A stretch of 36,848 bases of DNA from Candidatus Cloacimonadota bacterium (GTDB taxonomy: Bacteria; Cloacimonadota; Cloacimonadia; Cloacimonadales; TCS61), in the NCBI GenBank assembly GCA_021734245.1, contig JAIPJH010000018.1, forward strand, positions 1 to 36,848. The letters run 5' to 3'. How positions within the stretch are numbered: the first letter of the stretch is position 1; the number at the start of each line of letters is the position of its first letter. This document shows positions 16,999 to 25,435 of the stretch, one piece after another. The translations under genes were made by a program, and so were the position numbers. The notes beneath the pieces are model-generated. The model worked only from the letters and a program-made list of their open reading frames with translations, made no database searches and was not told the DNA's origin.

Positions 16999-17931
16999 TT
17001 AAAATCTTTTCAAAGATATCTCGATAATTTTGATAAGTAGCTCATCAAAACTGATCCCTGCACTTTTAGCAGCCATCGGCGTTAAACTCAGTTCTGTCAT
17101 TCCCGGTAAAGTATTCACTTCTAGAAAGAAGAATTTTTCACCATCGAAACGAAAATCTACTCTACCGTAAACTGAACAACCAAGTTTCTTGAATATTTGA
17201 ACAGCCATAGATTGGATCAGATTAATTTCATCATCTTCTAGCTCAGCTGGAGATTCGTAGATCGTGTTGCCTTTGGTGTATTTATTGTTAAAATCGTACC
17301 AGCCGTTCTTTGGTTTTATTTCTACAACCGGAAGTGGTTTGTCATCAAGTATCGTCACTGTAAGTTCACGACCGGAAATGAATTTTTCGAAAATTACTTT
17401 GTCGCTGTACTTTTTTGCTTCCAGGAAGGCAGGAATTATCTGTTCTTTATTTTTAACAATTGAAATACCCACTGAAGATCCTGAATCATTTGGTTTGATA
17501 ACAAAAGGAAAACCAAAAACATTTTCCACATCATCCAAACTAAATTGATCTGTATCTGTTTCAATGCTGCGTTGCGGTAATTCCAAACCAATACTTTGAG
17601 CAATTATTCCCGAAATTTCTTTATCCATTGCTATAGCGCTGGAGCGGGAATCGGAACCGGTGTATGGAATCTTTTCCAAATCTAAAAGAGCTTGGATCTT
17701 TCCGTCTTCACCATCTGTTCCATGTAAACCGTTAAACACGATCTTAGCATTGAACTTTCTTATTTTTTCGATCAATTTCCCATAAGATTTAAAATCAGCA
17801 GGATCTAGCAGAAGAGTTTTCAATCTTGAACCCTGTAATGATTTATTGATCTCTTCAGAAGTGATGCGGGAAACTTCGGCTTCTTCCGAAAAACCTCCCG
17901 ATAATATAACTATTTTTTCGTTTTTCATCAT
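16999..17931 (-). CDS. ddl: D-alanine--D-alanine ligase
   Basis: Ddl joins two D-alanines using ATP for the peptidoglycan stem peptide. The 310-aa ATP-grasp protein shows GLHGTDGEDGKIQALLDL, PYTGSDSRSSAIAMDK, the ATP-grasp lid FVIKPNDSGSSVGISIV, FEKFISGRELTV and the metal-binding end FLEVNTLPGMTELSLTPMAA. An ATGATG start gives two choices (17931 or 17928); the SD is weak. It lies 33 nt after aroA in the same direction and 22 nt before an exported-protein gene. Confidence 0.95.
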   Translation of the reverse strand: MMKNEKIVILSGGFSEEAEVSRITSEEINKSLQGSRLKTLLLDPADFKSYGKLIEKIRKFNAKIVFNGLHGTDGEDGKIQALLDLEKIPYTGSDSRSSAIAMDKEISGIIAQSIGLELPQRSIETDTDQFSLDDVENVFGFPFVIKPNDSGSSVGISIVKNKEQIIPAFLEAKKYSDKVIFEKFISGRELTVTILDDKPLPVVEIKPKNGWYDFNNKYTKGNTIYESPAELEDDEINLIQSMAVQIFKKLGCSVYGRVDFRFDGEKFFFLEVNTLPGMTELSLTPMAAKSAGISFDELLIKIIEISLKRF

Positions 17932-17964
17932 AAAAACATTTCTTATAAAATAGATAAATAAATG

Positions 17965-19209
17965 TCAAGAATTAACTATAAGACTATTCATATTTTCCAA
18001 AAAATCAGGATTGGATTTGTTAATACAGTTCAAGTCATCAATTTGGATTTCGGGATAAATAATTTTGAGAATAAAGAGTGACATTGCAATGCGATGATCG
18101 TTGTGAGATGAAAGGATCTTTGATGTATTTAATTTATTGCAGGGTAGAACTATAAGGTGTTCTTCCTCATATTTTAATTGAACTCCCAGCTTTGCTAATT
18201 CACTTTGGATACTCTTTATTCTGTCACTTTCTTTATAACGAAGATGGTTGATATTTTTTATCTTTGTAGGTGTCTTTGCAAAAATAGCTAAAACAGCAAG
18301 TGTAGGAACCTGATCCGGCATGTGTTTCATATCGAATTCAATTCCATGTAATTCACCTTTCTTTACCCAGATCATTTCATTTTGAATTTTAACTGAAGCT
18401 CCCATTTTTTTTAAAATTTCAAGAAATCCATAATCCGGCTGTAACGAATTTTCTGAAATTGGTTCTGTTGCAATCCAGTACTCTGAATTTGCCCCAATCG
18501 CCCAGAAATAAGCTGCTGATGAATAATCAGGTTCAACATTGTAAATCTCTTTTTGTTCATACTTTTGACCCTGTGGAATTTCTATAAAATCTTTATGAAT
18601 GATTACATCAACTCCAAAATCTCGCATAATCTCTGCAGTCATATTTATATAATCTTTGGAAACAATTTCATTTTCTAATTCTATTTTTAATCCATTTTTC
18701 AGTTCAGGAGATATCAACATGAGAGCACTCACAAATTGACTGCTGATACCAGCATCTATGGAGATTTTATGATCAATTATGTTTTTTCCAACAATATTAA
18801 TTGGATAAGATTCCATATCGATTTCTGCACCAAGTTTTTTTAGTGCATCTATCATTGTTTTTAATGGCCTTTTTTGTAATTGTTCAGTTAATTCTAATTT
18901 TGATTTTAAGCCTTCCCAAACAGATAGGCGAGCTAATAGAAATCTGGCTGCTGTGGCTGAATCTCTTACAGAAAGTTGAACTTTTCCCGAATGATCATGA
19001 GTTTTGGAAATTGTAAGAAAATCACCACGCTCAATAATGTTATATCCCAATATAAAAAGGTTTTCAGTCATAGTTCTTATATCATCACAATTCGAGAAAT
19101 TTCTGAATTTCAGTGGTTTATCCATCATCGTGGCAATTATCAGCAATCGATTCAAAATAGACTTCGAAGCCTGGATCTTAATCGGCATTCTATGTTTGCT
19201 TTTATTCAT
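17965..19209 (-). CDS. aroA: 3-phosphoshikimate 1-carboxyvinyltransferase (EPSP synthase)
   Basis: AroA transfers enolpyruvyl from PEP to shikimate-3-phosphate. The 414-aa protein starts after SD GTGAGGA. Motifs are ASKSILNR (14-21; usually GDKS.SHR), VRDSATAARFL (81-91), RPLKTMIDALKKLGAEI, SSQFVSALM, EPDYSSAAYF, DQVPTLAVLA, LRYKESDRI and HNDHRIAMS. The protein is divergent: the usual NAGTAMRP loop reads DSATAARF, placing Ala85 where E. coli has Gly96 and Phe90 where it has Pro101. The catalytic Asp and Glu of the DQVP and YKESDR blocks are kept, so it should be active. Confidence 0.93.
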   Translation of the reverse strand: MNKSKHRMPIKIQASKSILNRLLIIATMMDKPLKFRNFSNCDDIRTMTENLFILGYNIIERGDFLTISKTHDHSGKVQLSVRDSATAARFLLARLSVWEGLKSKLELTEQLQKRPLKTMIDALKKLGAEIDMESYPINIVGKNIIDHKISIDAGISSQFVSALMLISPELKNGLKIELENEIVSKDYINMTAEIMRDFGVDVIIHKDFIEIPQGQKYEQKEIYNVEPDYSSAAYFWAIGANSEYWIATEPISENSLQPDYGFLEILKKMGASVKIQNEMIWVKKGELHGIEFDMKHMPDQVPTLAVLAIFAKTPTKIKNINHLRYKESDRIKSIQSELAKLGVQLKYEEEHLIVLPCNKLNTSKILSSHNDHRIAMSLFILKIIYPEIQIDDLNCINKSNPDFLENMNSLIVNS

Positions 19210-19269
19210 TTTTCCTCACTGGGATATTTTTGCTGTTCCCTATCCTGAAAGTCAATAAACAAATTTATT

Positions 19270-19320
19270 TTGACAACAATTACCTCTTTTTAATTATCTC
19301 ACTAATATTTTGTTAAGGAT
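19270..19320 (+). promoter_or_regulatory. Candidate promoter and SD for the ABC exporter operon
   Basis: A consensus -35 TTGACA (19270-19275) is followed by AT-rich DNA with weak -10 matches near 19291-19298. SD AAGGA (about 19315-19319) sets the GTG start of the next gene. It lies in the divergent gap between aroA and the plus-strand genes. Confidence 0.35.
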
Positions 19321-19326
19321 TGAAAT

Positions 19327-20007
19327 GTGGAATTAATAAAAGTTAATAGTTTAACCAAGCAATATAAAATGGGAAAGATCGTTGTAAATGCGCTCAATGG
19401 TGTTGACATCACGATCGACGAAGGTGATTTTGTTGCGATCATGGGTCCTTCCGGTTCCGGGAAATCGACTCTGATGCATATTTTAGGATGTCTTGATTCT
19501 CCAACAGAGGGCGATTACATTTTACAGGAAGAAACAGTTAGTAATATCAAGAAATCAAAGCTTGCAGCAATTCGAAATAAGCAGATTGGTTTTGTATTTC
19601 AGACCTTCAATCTTCTTCCTCATTTAAATATTCAAAAAAACGTTGAACTTCCTTTGATGTATGGAGGATATTCCAAACGTAAAAGAATTCAATTGGCAAG
19701 AAAGGTTTTAGGAGAAGTTGGTCTGGGAGATCGTCTTCGCCATAAACCATCAGAACTTTCCGGTGGTCAAAGACAGCGCGTTGCCATAGCCAGGGCTATT
19801 GTGAATAATCCAGCCATAATCCTGGCAGATGAACCAACCGGGAACCTTGATACAAACTCGGGAAATGATATTCTGGGAATTTTTACAGACCTGCACAAAA
19901 AAGGACATACAATTATTATCGTTACACACGATTCTTATGTAGCAAAAAGAGCAAATAAAATCATCAATATCGTGGACGGACTAATTCATAATGGCGATAT
20001 CTCTTAA
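19327..20007 (+). CDS. ABC transporter ATP-binding protein (MacB/LolD type)
   Basis: The 226-aa ATPase has Walker A GPSGSGKST (40-48), a Q-loop (FVFQTFNLLPHL), the signature LSGGQRQRVA, Walker B IILADEPTGNLD and the H-loop VTHD. The start is GTG at 19327, 7 nt after SD AAGGA; an ATG two bases earlier is out of frame and stops at once. TFNLLPHL and DEPTGNLD are typical of the MacB/LolD/FtsE group, which uses mechanotransmission across the periplasm rather than transport through the membrane. It overlaps the permease gene by 17 nt. Confidence 0.92.
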   Translation: MELIKVNSLTKQYKMGKIVVNALNGVDITIDEGDFVAIMGPSGSGKSTLMHILGCLDSPTEGDYILQEETVSNIKKSKLAAIRNKQIGFVFQTFNLLPHLNIQKNVELPLMYGGYSKRKRIQLARKVLGEVGLGDRLRHKPSELSGGQRQRVAIARAIVNNPAIILADEPTGNLDTNSGNDILGIFTDLHKKGHTIIIVTHDSYVAKRANKIINIVDGLIHNGDIS

Positions 20008-21217
20008 AGAAAGTATTGTAGTCGGTTTTACAGATTTCTGGTCTCGAAAGGTTAGAAGTCTGGTCACAATCATCGGAATCGTTTTAGGCGTTATGTCGAT
20101 CATTGTTGTTCTGGCTCTGATGAAAGGAATTAACAAACAAACACTTGCCTGGATGATGGAGCGTGGCGGACTCAGCAAAATATCAGTTTATAGAAATTGG
20201 ACTTATGAAAATCCGTTAAAACTCAATAATCACTTTACCTGGCGAGAACTGAATTTGATCCGATCTCTTATTCCTGAAGCTAAGTATTTCAATCCTTCAG
20301 AACGCAATTGGACAAGTTATAAATACCAAGATAAGGAATATAGATCATCAATTTATGGTGTGCTTCCCGATTTTTCCAAGATAGAAAACTGGGATGTTCA
20401 GGAAGGCAGGTTCATCAGTGAATTCGATGTAAGCCAATCCAACGACGTCATAGTTATTGGAACAGAGATCAAAAAGGAACTATTTGGCAGCAAAGACGCT
20501 ATTGGAAAATTCGTAACAGTTCTAGAAAGAAGACTTCAGGTAATCGGTATTATGAAGCACCGATTTATGAAGAATAGCGGAATTTTGGGAAATGAAAATG
20601 GTTTGGCTTACATGAACAGAAGAGCTTTTATCCCGCTCAGCACGATGATCCATAAAGGAACCGGTGAAGATGAGATCGGTAGTTTCATCGTAAAAGCACA
20701 GGATGCAGACAGTGCTCCTGAGCTTAGAGAAAAACTGGAATCTATTATTCTGAATTTACGTCAGGGTAAACCTGTTTTTCGCGTGGAATCTGCCCAGGAA
20801 GCAGCAGAACAACAGGCAGAAAATCAAAGAAATTTTCAATTGATCTTTTTCTTGATAAGCACAATCTCTCTTTTTGTTGGTGGTATAGTTATTGCCAATA
20901 TCATGCTTGCAACTATTCAGGAAAGAACCCGAGAAATAGGAATCAGGATAACGGTAGGTGCTAGAAGAAGAGATATCTTTATACAATTCTTGGTACAGAC
21001 GGTGCTTGTTACATTTATTGGTGGAATTCTTGGTGTAGTTCTGGGGCTTTCGATTTTGGATATCGTAAGTAAATTTATAGAATTTGAATTAATTGCTGGT
21101 GTTGGAATGATAGTTATAGCACTAATCGTGTCAGCAGGTGTGGGGTTTTTATCTGGAATTATACCCGCAATTGTTGCCAGCAGATTAAATCCTGTGGAGG
21201 CTTTGCGTTATGAATAA
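19991..21217 (+). CDS. ABC transporter permease, MacB/FtsX family
   Basis: The 408-aa protein has one N-terminal membrane helix (about 24-46), a large extracytoplasmic MacB-PCD-like domain (about 50-275) and three C-terminal helices (about 280-305, 330-355, 370-400) in the FtsX fold. The motif TREIGIRITVGARRRDI is diagnostic, and the end LNPVEALRYE is typical. It works with the preceding ATPase. No periplasmic adaptor (MacA) or outer-membrane partner is adjacent, so the substrate (macrolide, peptide, lipoprotein or other) is unknown. Confidence 0.92.
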   Translation: MAISLKESIVVGFTDFWSRKVRSLVTIIGIVLGVMSIIVVLALMKGINKQTLAWMMERGGLSKISVYRNWTYENPLKLNNHFTWRELNLIRSLIPEAKYFNPSERNWTSYKYQDKEYRSSIYGVLPDFSKIENWDVQEGRFISEFDVSQSNDVIVIGTEIKKELFGSKDAIGKFVTVLERRLQVIGIMKHRFMKNSGILGNENGLAYMNRRAFIPLSTMIHKGTGEDEIGSFIVKAQDADSAPELREKLESIILNLRQGKPVFRVESAQEAAEQQAENQRNFQLIFFLISTISLFVGGIVIANIMLATIQERTREIGIRITVGARRRDIFIQFLVQTVLVTFIGGILGVVLGLSILDIVSKFIEFELIAGVGMIVIALIVSAGVGFLSGIIPAIVASRLNPVEALRYE

Positions 21218-22196
21218 GGTTTTAGATTTTTTAAAAGCATTTTGGAAAAAATATAATGAAGACAAGATATTCAAGGAATCAGCTGCTCTTACCTATGTTA
21301 CACTTTTGGGTTTTATTCCATTTATTATTTTTATAGTTTTCTTTTTACCAGATCTGCCTTTCTTGAAGCTTGAAGACAGAATCAGTGAGCTAACTCGTTC
21401 CATTTTTGTTCCGGAATCCGCCCAGATCATTTTCGATTACATATCACAGATGACCAGTAAAAGAATTCCTTTTAACACCATAAGTTTTGTAATCCTGCTC
21501 TTTACATCTTATTCTCTATTTCAGATCATCAATACCACTTTTGACACGATCCTTAATGCCAGGGAAATGAAATCCAAAAACTTCCTGACTGAAATTACAA
21601 GATTTCTCGGTATGACCGTTTTTGGATCGCTTTTAATTCTGGTTTTACTATCAGCAATCTCGCTACCAATCGTATCAAAATTTTTAAATATCGGAATTTT
21701 GCAGCGTCTATCTTTGTATGTTTCACCATTTTTTATTTTAACACTTATCTTCAGCCTGGGTTTTTTCTACATTCCCACTGTAAAAGTAAAAAAACGGTCG
21801 ATTGTTATTGGTGCAGCTATTTCGGCAACGGTTTGGATATTATTCAAGTCATTTTTCAACTGGTATATTTCTACACTTACAAATATTGAATTGATCTTTG
21901 GAGTTCTGGGAGCTATTCCAATTTTCCTGATCTGGATATATGCCAACTGGCTGATTCTTCTTAGTGGTGTTATTATTGTTTCAATTTTAGAGAAGCGCCA
22001 TGTTCGTCGTTCATCCAAAGAAATCGATCAAGCATTGGTGAAGATCAGCTTTGAAGCTGTAATGGATAAGAAGTTCATCAAAACAAGATTTCCCAATAAA
22101 ATGAAAAAAGAAGATTTGAGTGCTTTACTTTCGGAATTGGTAAATAATAAAGAACCAAAAAAATCTAAAAAACAGTTTACAGAAAAAGACAGCTAA
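21210..22196 (+). CDS. YihY/BrkB family inner-membrane protein
   Basis: The 328-aa protein has about six membrane helices. The N-terminus (FKESAALTYVTLLGFIPFIIF) and the later IPTVKVKKRSIVIGAAISAT and IYANWLILLSGV segments match the YihY family, once misnamed ribonuclease BN; its function is unsettled. A basic cytoplasmic tail follows from about residue 265. The ATG overlaps the permease stop by 8 nt, so it belongs to the ABC operon. Confidence 0.88.
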   Translation: MNKVLDFLKAFWKKYNEDKIFKESAALTYVTLLGFIPFIIFIVFFLPDLPFLKLEDRISELTRSIFVPESAQIIFDYISQMTSKRIPFNTISFVILLFTSYSLFQIINTTFDTILNAREMKSKNFLTEITRFLGMTVFGSLLILVLLSAISLPIVSKFLNIGILQRLSLYVSPFFILTLIFSLGFFYIPTVKVKKRSIVIGAAISATVWILFKSFFNWYISTLTNIELIFGVLGAIPIFLIWIYANWLILLSGVIIVSILEKRHVRRSSKEIDQALVKISFEAVMDKKFIKTRFPNKMKKEDLSALLSELVNNKEPKKSKKQFTEKDS

Positions 22197-22226
22197 ATTT
22201 TTTCGCAAGCATATAATTTATTGAGT

Positions 22227-22316
22227 GGAGACGTGTCCGAGTGGCTTAAGGAGCACGCTTGGAAAGCGTGTATGTGGGTAACTGCATCTAGGGTTCAAAT
22301 CCCTACGTCTCCGCCA
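22227..22316 (+). tRNA. tRNA-Ser (anticodon GGA)
   Basis: The acceptor stem GGAGACG (22227-22233) pairs with CGTCTCC (22306-22312), followed by G73 and an encoded CCA. The anticodon stem CACGC/GCGTG holds the loop TTGGAAA with anticodon GGA. A long variable arm (class II) and the T-arm with TTCAAAT complete the serine cloverleaf. Confidence 0.97.
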
Positions 22317-22348
22317 TTTTTTATGTGTTCATTTCTTAAGAGGTATGC

Positions 22349-23734
22349 ATGAAAAAATCCGCTTATATATTATTTGTATTCATTATCTTATCAGGTTGCA
22401 GTCATCTTTCAAAACAGGAAAATAATATCTATCATGTTCGAAACGAATATTATTTTGCTCCGCATCTTTTGCCGCATGTTTCACCCGAAATGCAATTTGC
22501 TGGATATTGGATAGATAAAATAGAAAAACCGGATTCAATAATTTTGAACTCCAATGATATCGAAAATTTGAACTCTCATATAAAGAAAATTGGATTAATC
22601 AGAAATGTTATTGATACAGAGAAAGATGACTCTTTAATTGATGAATTCCATGATCTTGCCTATAAATATATTGAACGTAAAAAAGTTTTTTTAGAAGAAG
22701 CCGAATTGTATGAACAGGATGGCAGCAGACTTAGCGCAGAAGAACTCGATTTTTATCGTGAAAATCTTCCTCGTGATTTAACTGATTTTTCAAACCTTTG
22801 CTTAGATTCTTTGGCTTTCATCACTCATTTCAGTAACGAATTGAATTTACCCGGTAACTATTTTCTATCTGAAAAAACTTTTGATGAAGAATTTAATCGT
22901 TTGCAAAACAATGGATTAGATATGGGAAACATCACATTTGCTGTTTGCCTTAGTAGAGATAGAAAATGGGTTTTTCAAGTTAATAATGATTCTTATGGCT
23001 GGATTCCAAAAGAAAATTTATTCATGTTGAAAAATTATCATCAACTTGCTAAGTTCAAAAGTGGAATTGTCTGCATCCCTTATGCTCAATTTTGGTTTAA
23101 GCAAAATGAGTCTGGTTTCGCTGGCACTTTGCGAATGGGTTCAAAAGTTTGGATCGATACAACTTTTAGTGATGAAAAACATTTCAGGATCTACTGCCCA
23201 AAAGTCACCGCAACATTTTTTGCCTATATTCGTAAAAATGAAATTGTTTTACAGCCGCTTTCGATAACTTCTCGCAATTTGCTGGAGAAAGCCTTTTCAT
23301 GGCTAAATTATCCTTATGGTTGGGGCGACACTAATCAGTTTGTTGATTGTTCCAAATTTATTCAGAAATTATATGCCTTATTTGGAATTAATTTTCCTCG
23401 CAACGGAAATGCACAACAAAATTCCTGGCAAAGTTTAAGGGAGATTTTTCCAGAAAAACCGGTTCCTGAAATTCTGCAGAATTCAGGTATTCCAGGTTTC
23501 ACTTTACTTCGTATGCCGGGACATATAATGCTATACGTGGGAAGTGAAAGTAACAAAGATTATGCGATCCATGTTCTTTATCGATATCAGCAAGTTGACG
23601 AAAGCATAATATCAAACAGAGTTACAAACCGTATTGTAATTTCCGATCTAGATCTTAGTCGGGGAACTCCTCGTGGTTCTTATCGTGAAAGGTTGAATGT
23701 TATTTTGAATCCGGGAATAAAAATTTCACAGTAA
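22349..23734 (+). CDS. SH3/NlpC-P60 (C40) peptidase lipoprotein
   Basis: The 461-aa protein starts after SD AAGAGG. A lipoprotein signal ends in the lipobox LSGC (Cys17). The middle part (about 195-300) resembles the paired bacterial SH3 domains found in this group (RDRKWVFQVNNDSYGWIPKE). The C-terminal NlpC/P60 domain (about 305-455) has catalytic Cys334 (DCSKFIQKLYALFGI) and His392 (RMPGHIMLYVG), with family signs such as YGWGD and FPRNG. The family cuts gamma-D-Glu-diaminopimelate or nearby bonds in peptidoglycan stem peptides. It follows tRNA-Ser by 32 bp and looks monocistronic. Confidence 0.9.
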   Translation: MKKSAYILFVFIILSGCSHLSKQENNIYHVRNEYYFAPHLLPHVSPEMQFAGYWIDKIEKPDSIILNSNDIENLNSHIKKIGLIRNVIDTEKDDSLIDEFHDLAYKYIERKKVFLEEAELYEQDGSRLSAEELDFYRENLPRDLTDFSNLCLDSLAFITHFSNELNLPGNYFLSEKTFDEEFNRLQNNGLDMGNITFAVCLSRDRKWVFQVNNDSYGWIPKENLFMLKNYHQLAKFKSGIVCIPYAQFWFKQNESGFAGTLRMGSKVWIDTTFSDEKHFRIYCPKVTATFFAYIRKNEIVLQPLSITSRNLLEKAFSWLNYPYGWGDTNQFVDCSKFIQKLYALFGINFPRNGNAQQNSWQSLREIFPEKPVPEILQNSGIPGFTLLRMPGHIMLYVGSESNKDYAIHVLYRYQQVDESIISNRVTNRIVISDLDLSRGTPRGSYRERLNVILNPGIKISQ

Positions 23735-23807
23735 GAAAAACTCTTTTTAAAGTCTTCTTTTGCTAAGATTGTCTGCTGTGATCATAAAAGAGAAACACTA
23801 AAAATAA

Positions 23808-23994
23808 ATAAAGAAATTCATAAATTTTACTCTCCCCATAGCAGAGTCAGGGGGTATTTCGCCAAATTTATTTCAGCAAGCTGAAAACCGAATTCTTATT
23901 ATTTACTCCTCTCCGGCAACTGCCGGATCTCCCCTCAAAAAAGGGGAGAAAATTTGGAAACTCCGAGGCAGAGCAGCGAGGAAATCTTTCGATT
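23808..23994. repeat. Dispersed structured repeat, copy 1
   Basis: First of three related copies. Inverted pairs inside are CCCC/GGGG (23834/23850), CCAAATTT/AAATTTGG (23862/23950), TTCAGC-AA-GCTGAA (23872-23885), CCGGCA-AC-TGCCGG (23913-23926) and CTCCCC/GGGGAG (23929/23943). It has no coding capacity. Apart from this element, the stretch 23735-24030 holds nothing I can identify. Confidence 0.8.
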
Positions 23995-24030
23995 AAAAAT
24001 AAACAAAAGGAATTCCTCTTTTCCTCCCGC

Positions 24031-24300
24031 TTACTGATCTATGATTTTGATCAATTCCTTTCCTAAATATGGAATAAAGATTTCTATTTGATTTGAGAAA
24101 TATTGTTTGTGGATAAAAAAGGTTAAATTTTGATATTTTATTTCTATGAAATCGGCTTTATCTTCTGGAGCAGCCATCTTCTCGGACAGCATTTTTACAA
24201 CGTTTCATCAGCCTTTCATCACTGGAAAAAGATCTATTGTGATGATATTACCTTTAGTTAATATGTAGTTTTCTAATCTCCTGGAAATTTCAATTTTCAT
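24031..24300 (-). CDS. Small protein with two consecutive in-frame UGA codons; probable selenoprotein (CC/Se-motif type)
   Basis: The ATG at 24300 directly follows the kdsD stop (TAAATG), with an SD-like GGTGGG inside the kdsD end. The frame runs 90 codons to TAA. Only codons 31 and 32 (24210-24205) are stops, both UGA. Residues before them (MKIEISRRLENYILTKGNII, then TIDLFPVMKG) and after them (AAPEDKADFIEIKYQNLTFF, then IPYLGKELIKI) read as one soluble alpha/beta protein of 89 aa. From memory it resembles short (seleno)proteins defined by a Cys-Cys or Sec-containing pair, so UGA-UGA would encode Sec-Sec. A possible SECIS hairpin (24170-24190) is weak. The alternative is a decayed gene, but two adjacent stops at the motif site and no other lesion argue against decay. 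Confidence 0.6.
24170..24190 (-). promoter_or_regulatory. Weak SECIS candidate for the UGA-UGA gene
   Basis: On the minus strand GCUGUC pairs with GGCUGC (one U-U mismatch, one G-U pair) around a 9-nt loop beginning 20 nt after the second UGA. The position suits a bacterial SECIS, but the stem is poor and the loop lacks a clear GGU. Confidence 0.3.
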
Positions 24301-25263
24301 TTATCCCACCACACCGGCTTTGATCAAATCATGCATCTGCAATACTCCGACCGGTTTGTATTTTTCATCTACTACAGGAAGTAAAGTGATGTTATTATCT
24401 TCCATCAGATTCAAGGCATCAACTGCCAATGAATTTCCTGAGATCGTTTTGGGATCTTTTGTCATTGTTTCCGAAACAGTTTTATCCATGATGTTTTGCT
24501 GATTTTTGAGTAAAATTCTTTTCAGATCACCATCGGTAATAATTCCAACCAATTTATCATTATTATCGATAACGATAGTTCCTCCAATGTTGATATCCAA
24601 CATTTTCTGTATTGCTGAATTCATTGTTTCATTTTCTTTTACAATTGGGATTTCTTTGTGCATCAATTCTTCCACTCGCAAAAGAAGCTTTTTCCCAATT
24701 GTTCCACCGGGATGAAATTGAGCAAAATCAGATTCCTGGAAATCTCGTTTTTTCAGCAGTGCTACTGCAATGGCATCACCAACTGCCAGAGCGACTGTTG
24801 TGCTGGCAGTGGGAACTAAACCAAATGGCTCGAATTCTTTGGCAACATGACAATCGATGATCAGATCGGCATTTTTTGCCAGTTTGGAATCCAGATTTCC
24901 TGTGAAAGCGATGATGGGAATTTTATTGAATTTGATGAATGGAATTATTGATATCAATTCTTCAGTATTACCGCTGTTGGAAATTGCTAATACAACATCT
25001 TCCGGCTGAAGAATTCCCAGATCGCCGTGAATACCTTCTGCAGCATGCAAAAAAATGGAAGTGGTGCCGGTACTGGAAAGCGTTGAAGCAATCTTGCGTC
25101 CAATAATGCCGGTCTTCCCCATTCCGGTTACAACAACTTTACCCTGGCAATTAAAGATCAATTCGATCGCTTTTTCGATATTTTCATCTATGCGATCAGC
25201 TACTTTTTGAATTGCTTCTGCTTCCAGGTTCAGTTCTTTTTTCACGAAATCGATAATATTCAT
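24301..25263 (-). CDS. kdsD: Arabinose-5-phosphate isomerase (KdsD/KpsF family)
   Basis: The enzyme converts ribulose-5-phosphate to arabinose-5-phosphate, the first step to Kdo of LPS. The start at 25263 (MNIIDFVKKELN) follows SD CGGAG and gives the normal length of 320 aa; an upstream in-frame extension runs through a structured intergenic element. The SIS domain (about 30-170) has VVVTGMGKTGIIGRKIA, FLHAAEGIHGDLGIL and ISNSGNTEEL. Two CBS domains follow (about 200-320). The leader may hide the SD by pairing. The stop is fused to the start of the UGA-containing gene. Confidence 0.94.
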   Translation of the reverse strand: MNIIDFVKKELNLEAEAIQKVADRIDENIEKAIELIFNCQGKVVVTGMGKTGIIGRKIASTLSSTGTTSIFLHAAEGIHGDLGILQPEDVVLAISNSGNTEELISIIPFIKFNKIPIIAFTGNLDSKLAKNADLIIDCHVAKEFEPFGLVPTASTTVALAVGDAIAVALLKKRDFQESDFAQFHPGGTIGKKLLLRVEELMHKEIPIVKENETMNSAIQKMLDINIGGTIVIDNNDKLVGIITDGDLKRILLKNQQNIMDKTVSETMTKDPKTISGNSLAVDALNLMEDNNITLLPVVDEKYKPVGVLQMHDLIKAGVVG

Positions 25264-25267
25264 ATTT

Positions 25268-25355
25268 ACTCCGAAAATCATTAACTTCCGAATGTACGAA
25301 GTCCTTCGGAATGTTTGATGATCAACAATCGGAAGAGCCCCGAATTTATCGGAGT
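25268..25355 (-). promoter_or_regulatory. Leader structure that can cover the kdsD SD
   Basis: In the transcript ACTCCGA (25355-25349) pairs perfectly with TCGGAGT (25274-25268), which contains the kdsD SD. A second stem, CTTCCGA (25335-25329) with TCGGAAG (25291-25285), is nested inside. It could control translation, or it may be a dispersed repeat that happens to abut the gene. Confidence 0.45.
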
Positions 25356-25376
25356 GCATTCCGCTGTTTAAATGAA

Positions 25377-25424
25377 ACCTTGCGAAGGTCGAACAAGTAT
25401 GAAGGTTGAAAACCTTCGCAAGGT
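25377..25424 (-). terminator. 13-bp hairpin after thrS
   Basis: ACCTTGCGAAGGT (25377-25389) and ACCTTCGCAAGGT (25412-25424) are perfect inverses, 11 bp past the thrS stop. The minus strand continues with TTTCATTT, a modest T-tract. It may terminate thrS or protect its 3' end. Confidence 0.5.
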
Positions 25425-25435
25425 ATTATTCACTT

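Noticed and set aside
24205-24210. The UGA-UGA pair as evidence for a pseudogene or assembly error
   Set aside because: No other lesion is present, the start is fused to the kdsD stop, and both stops are UGA at a motif-like site. Decay remains possible and is kept as the alternative.
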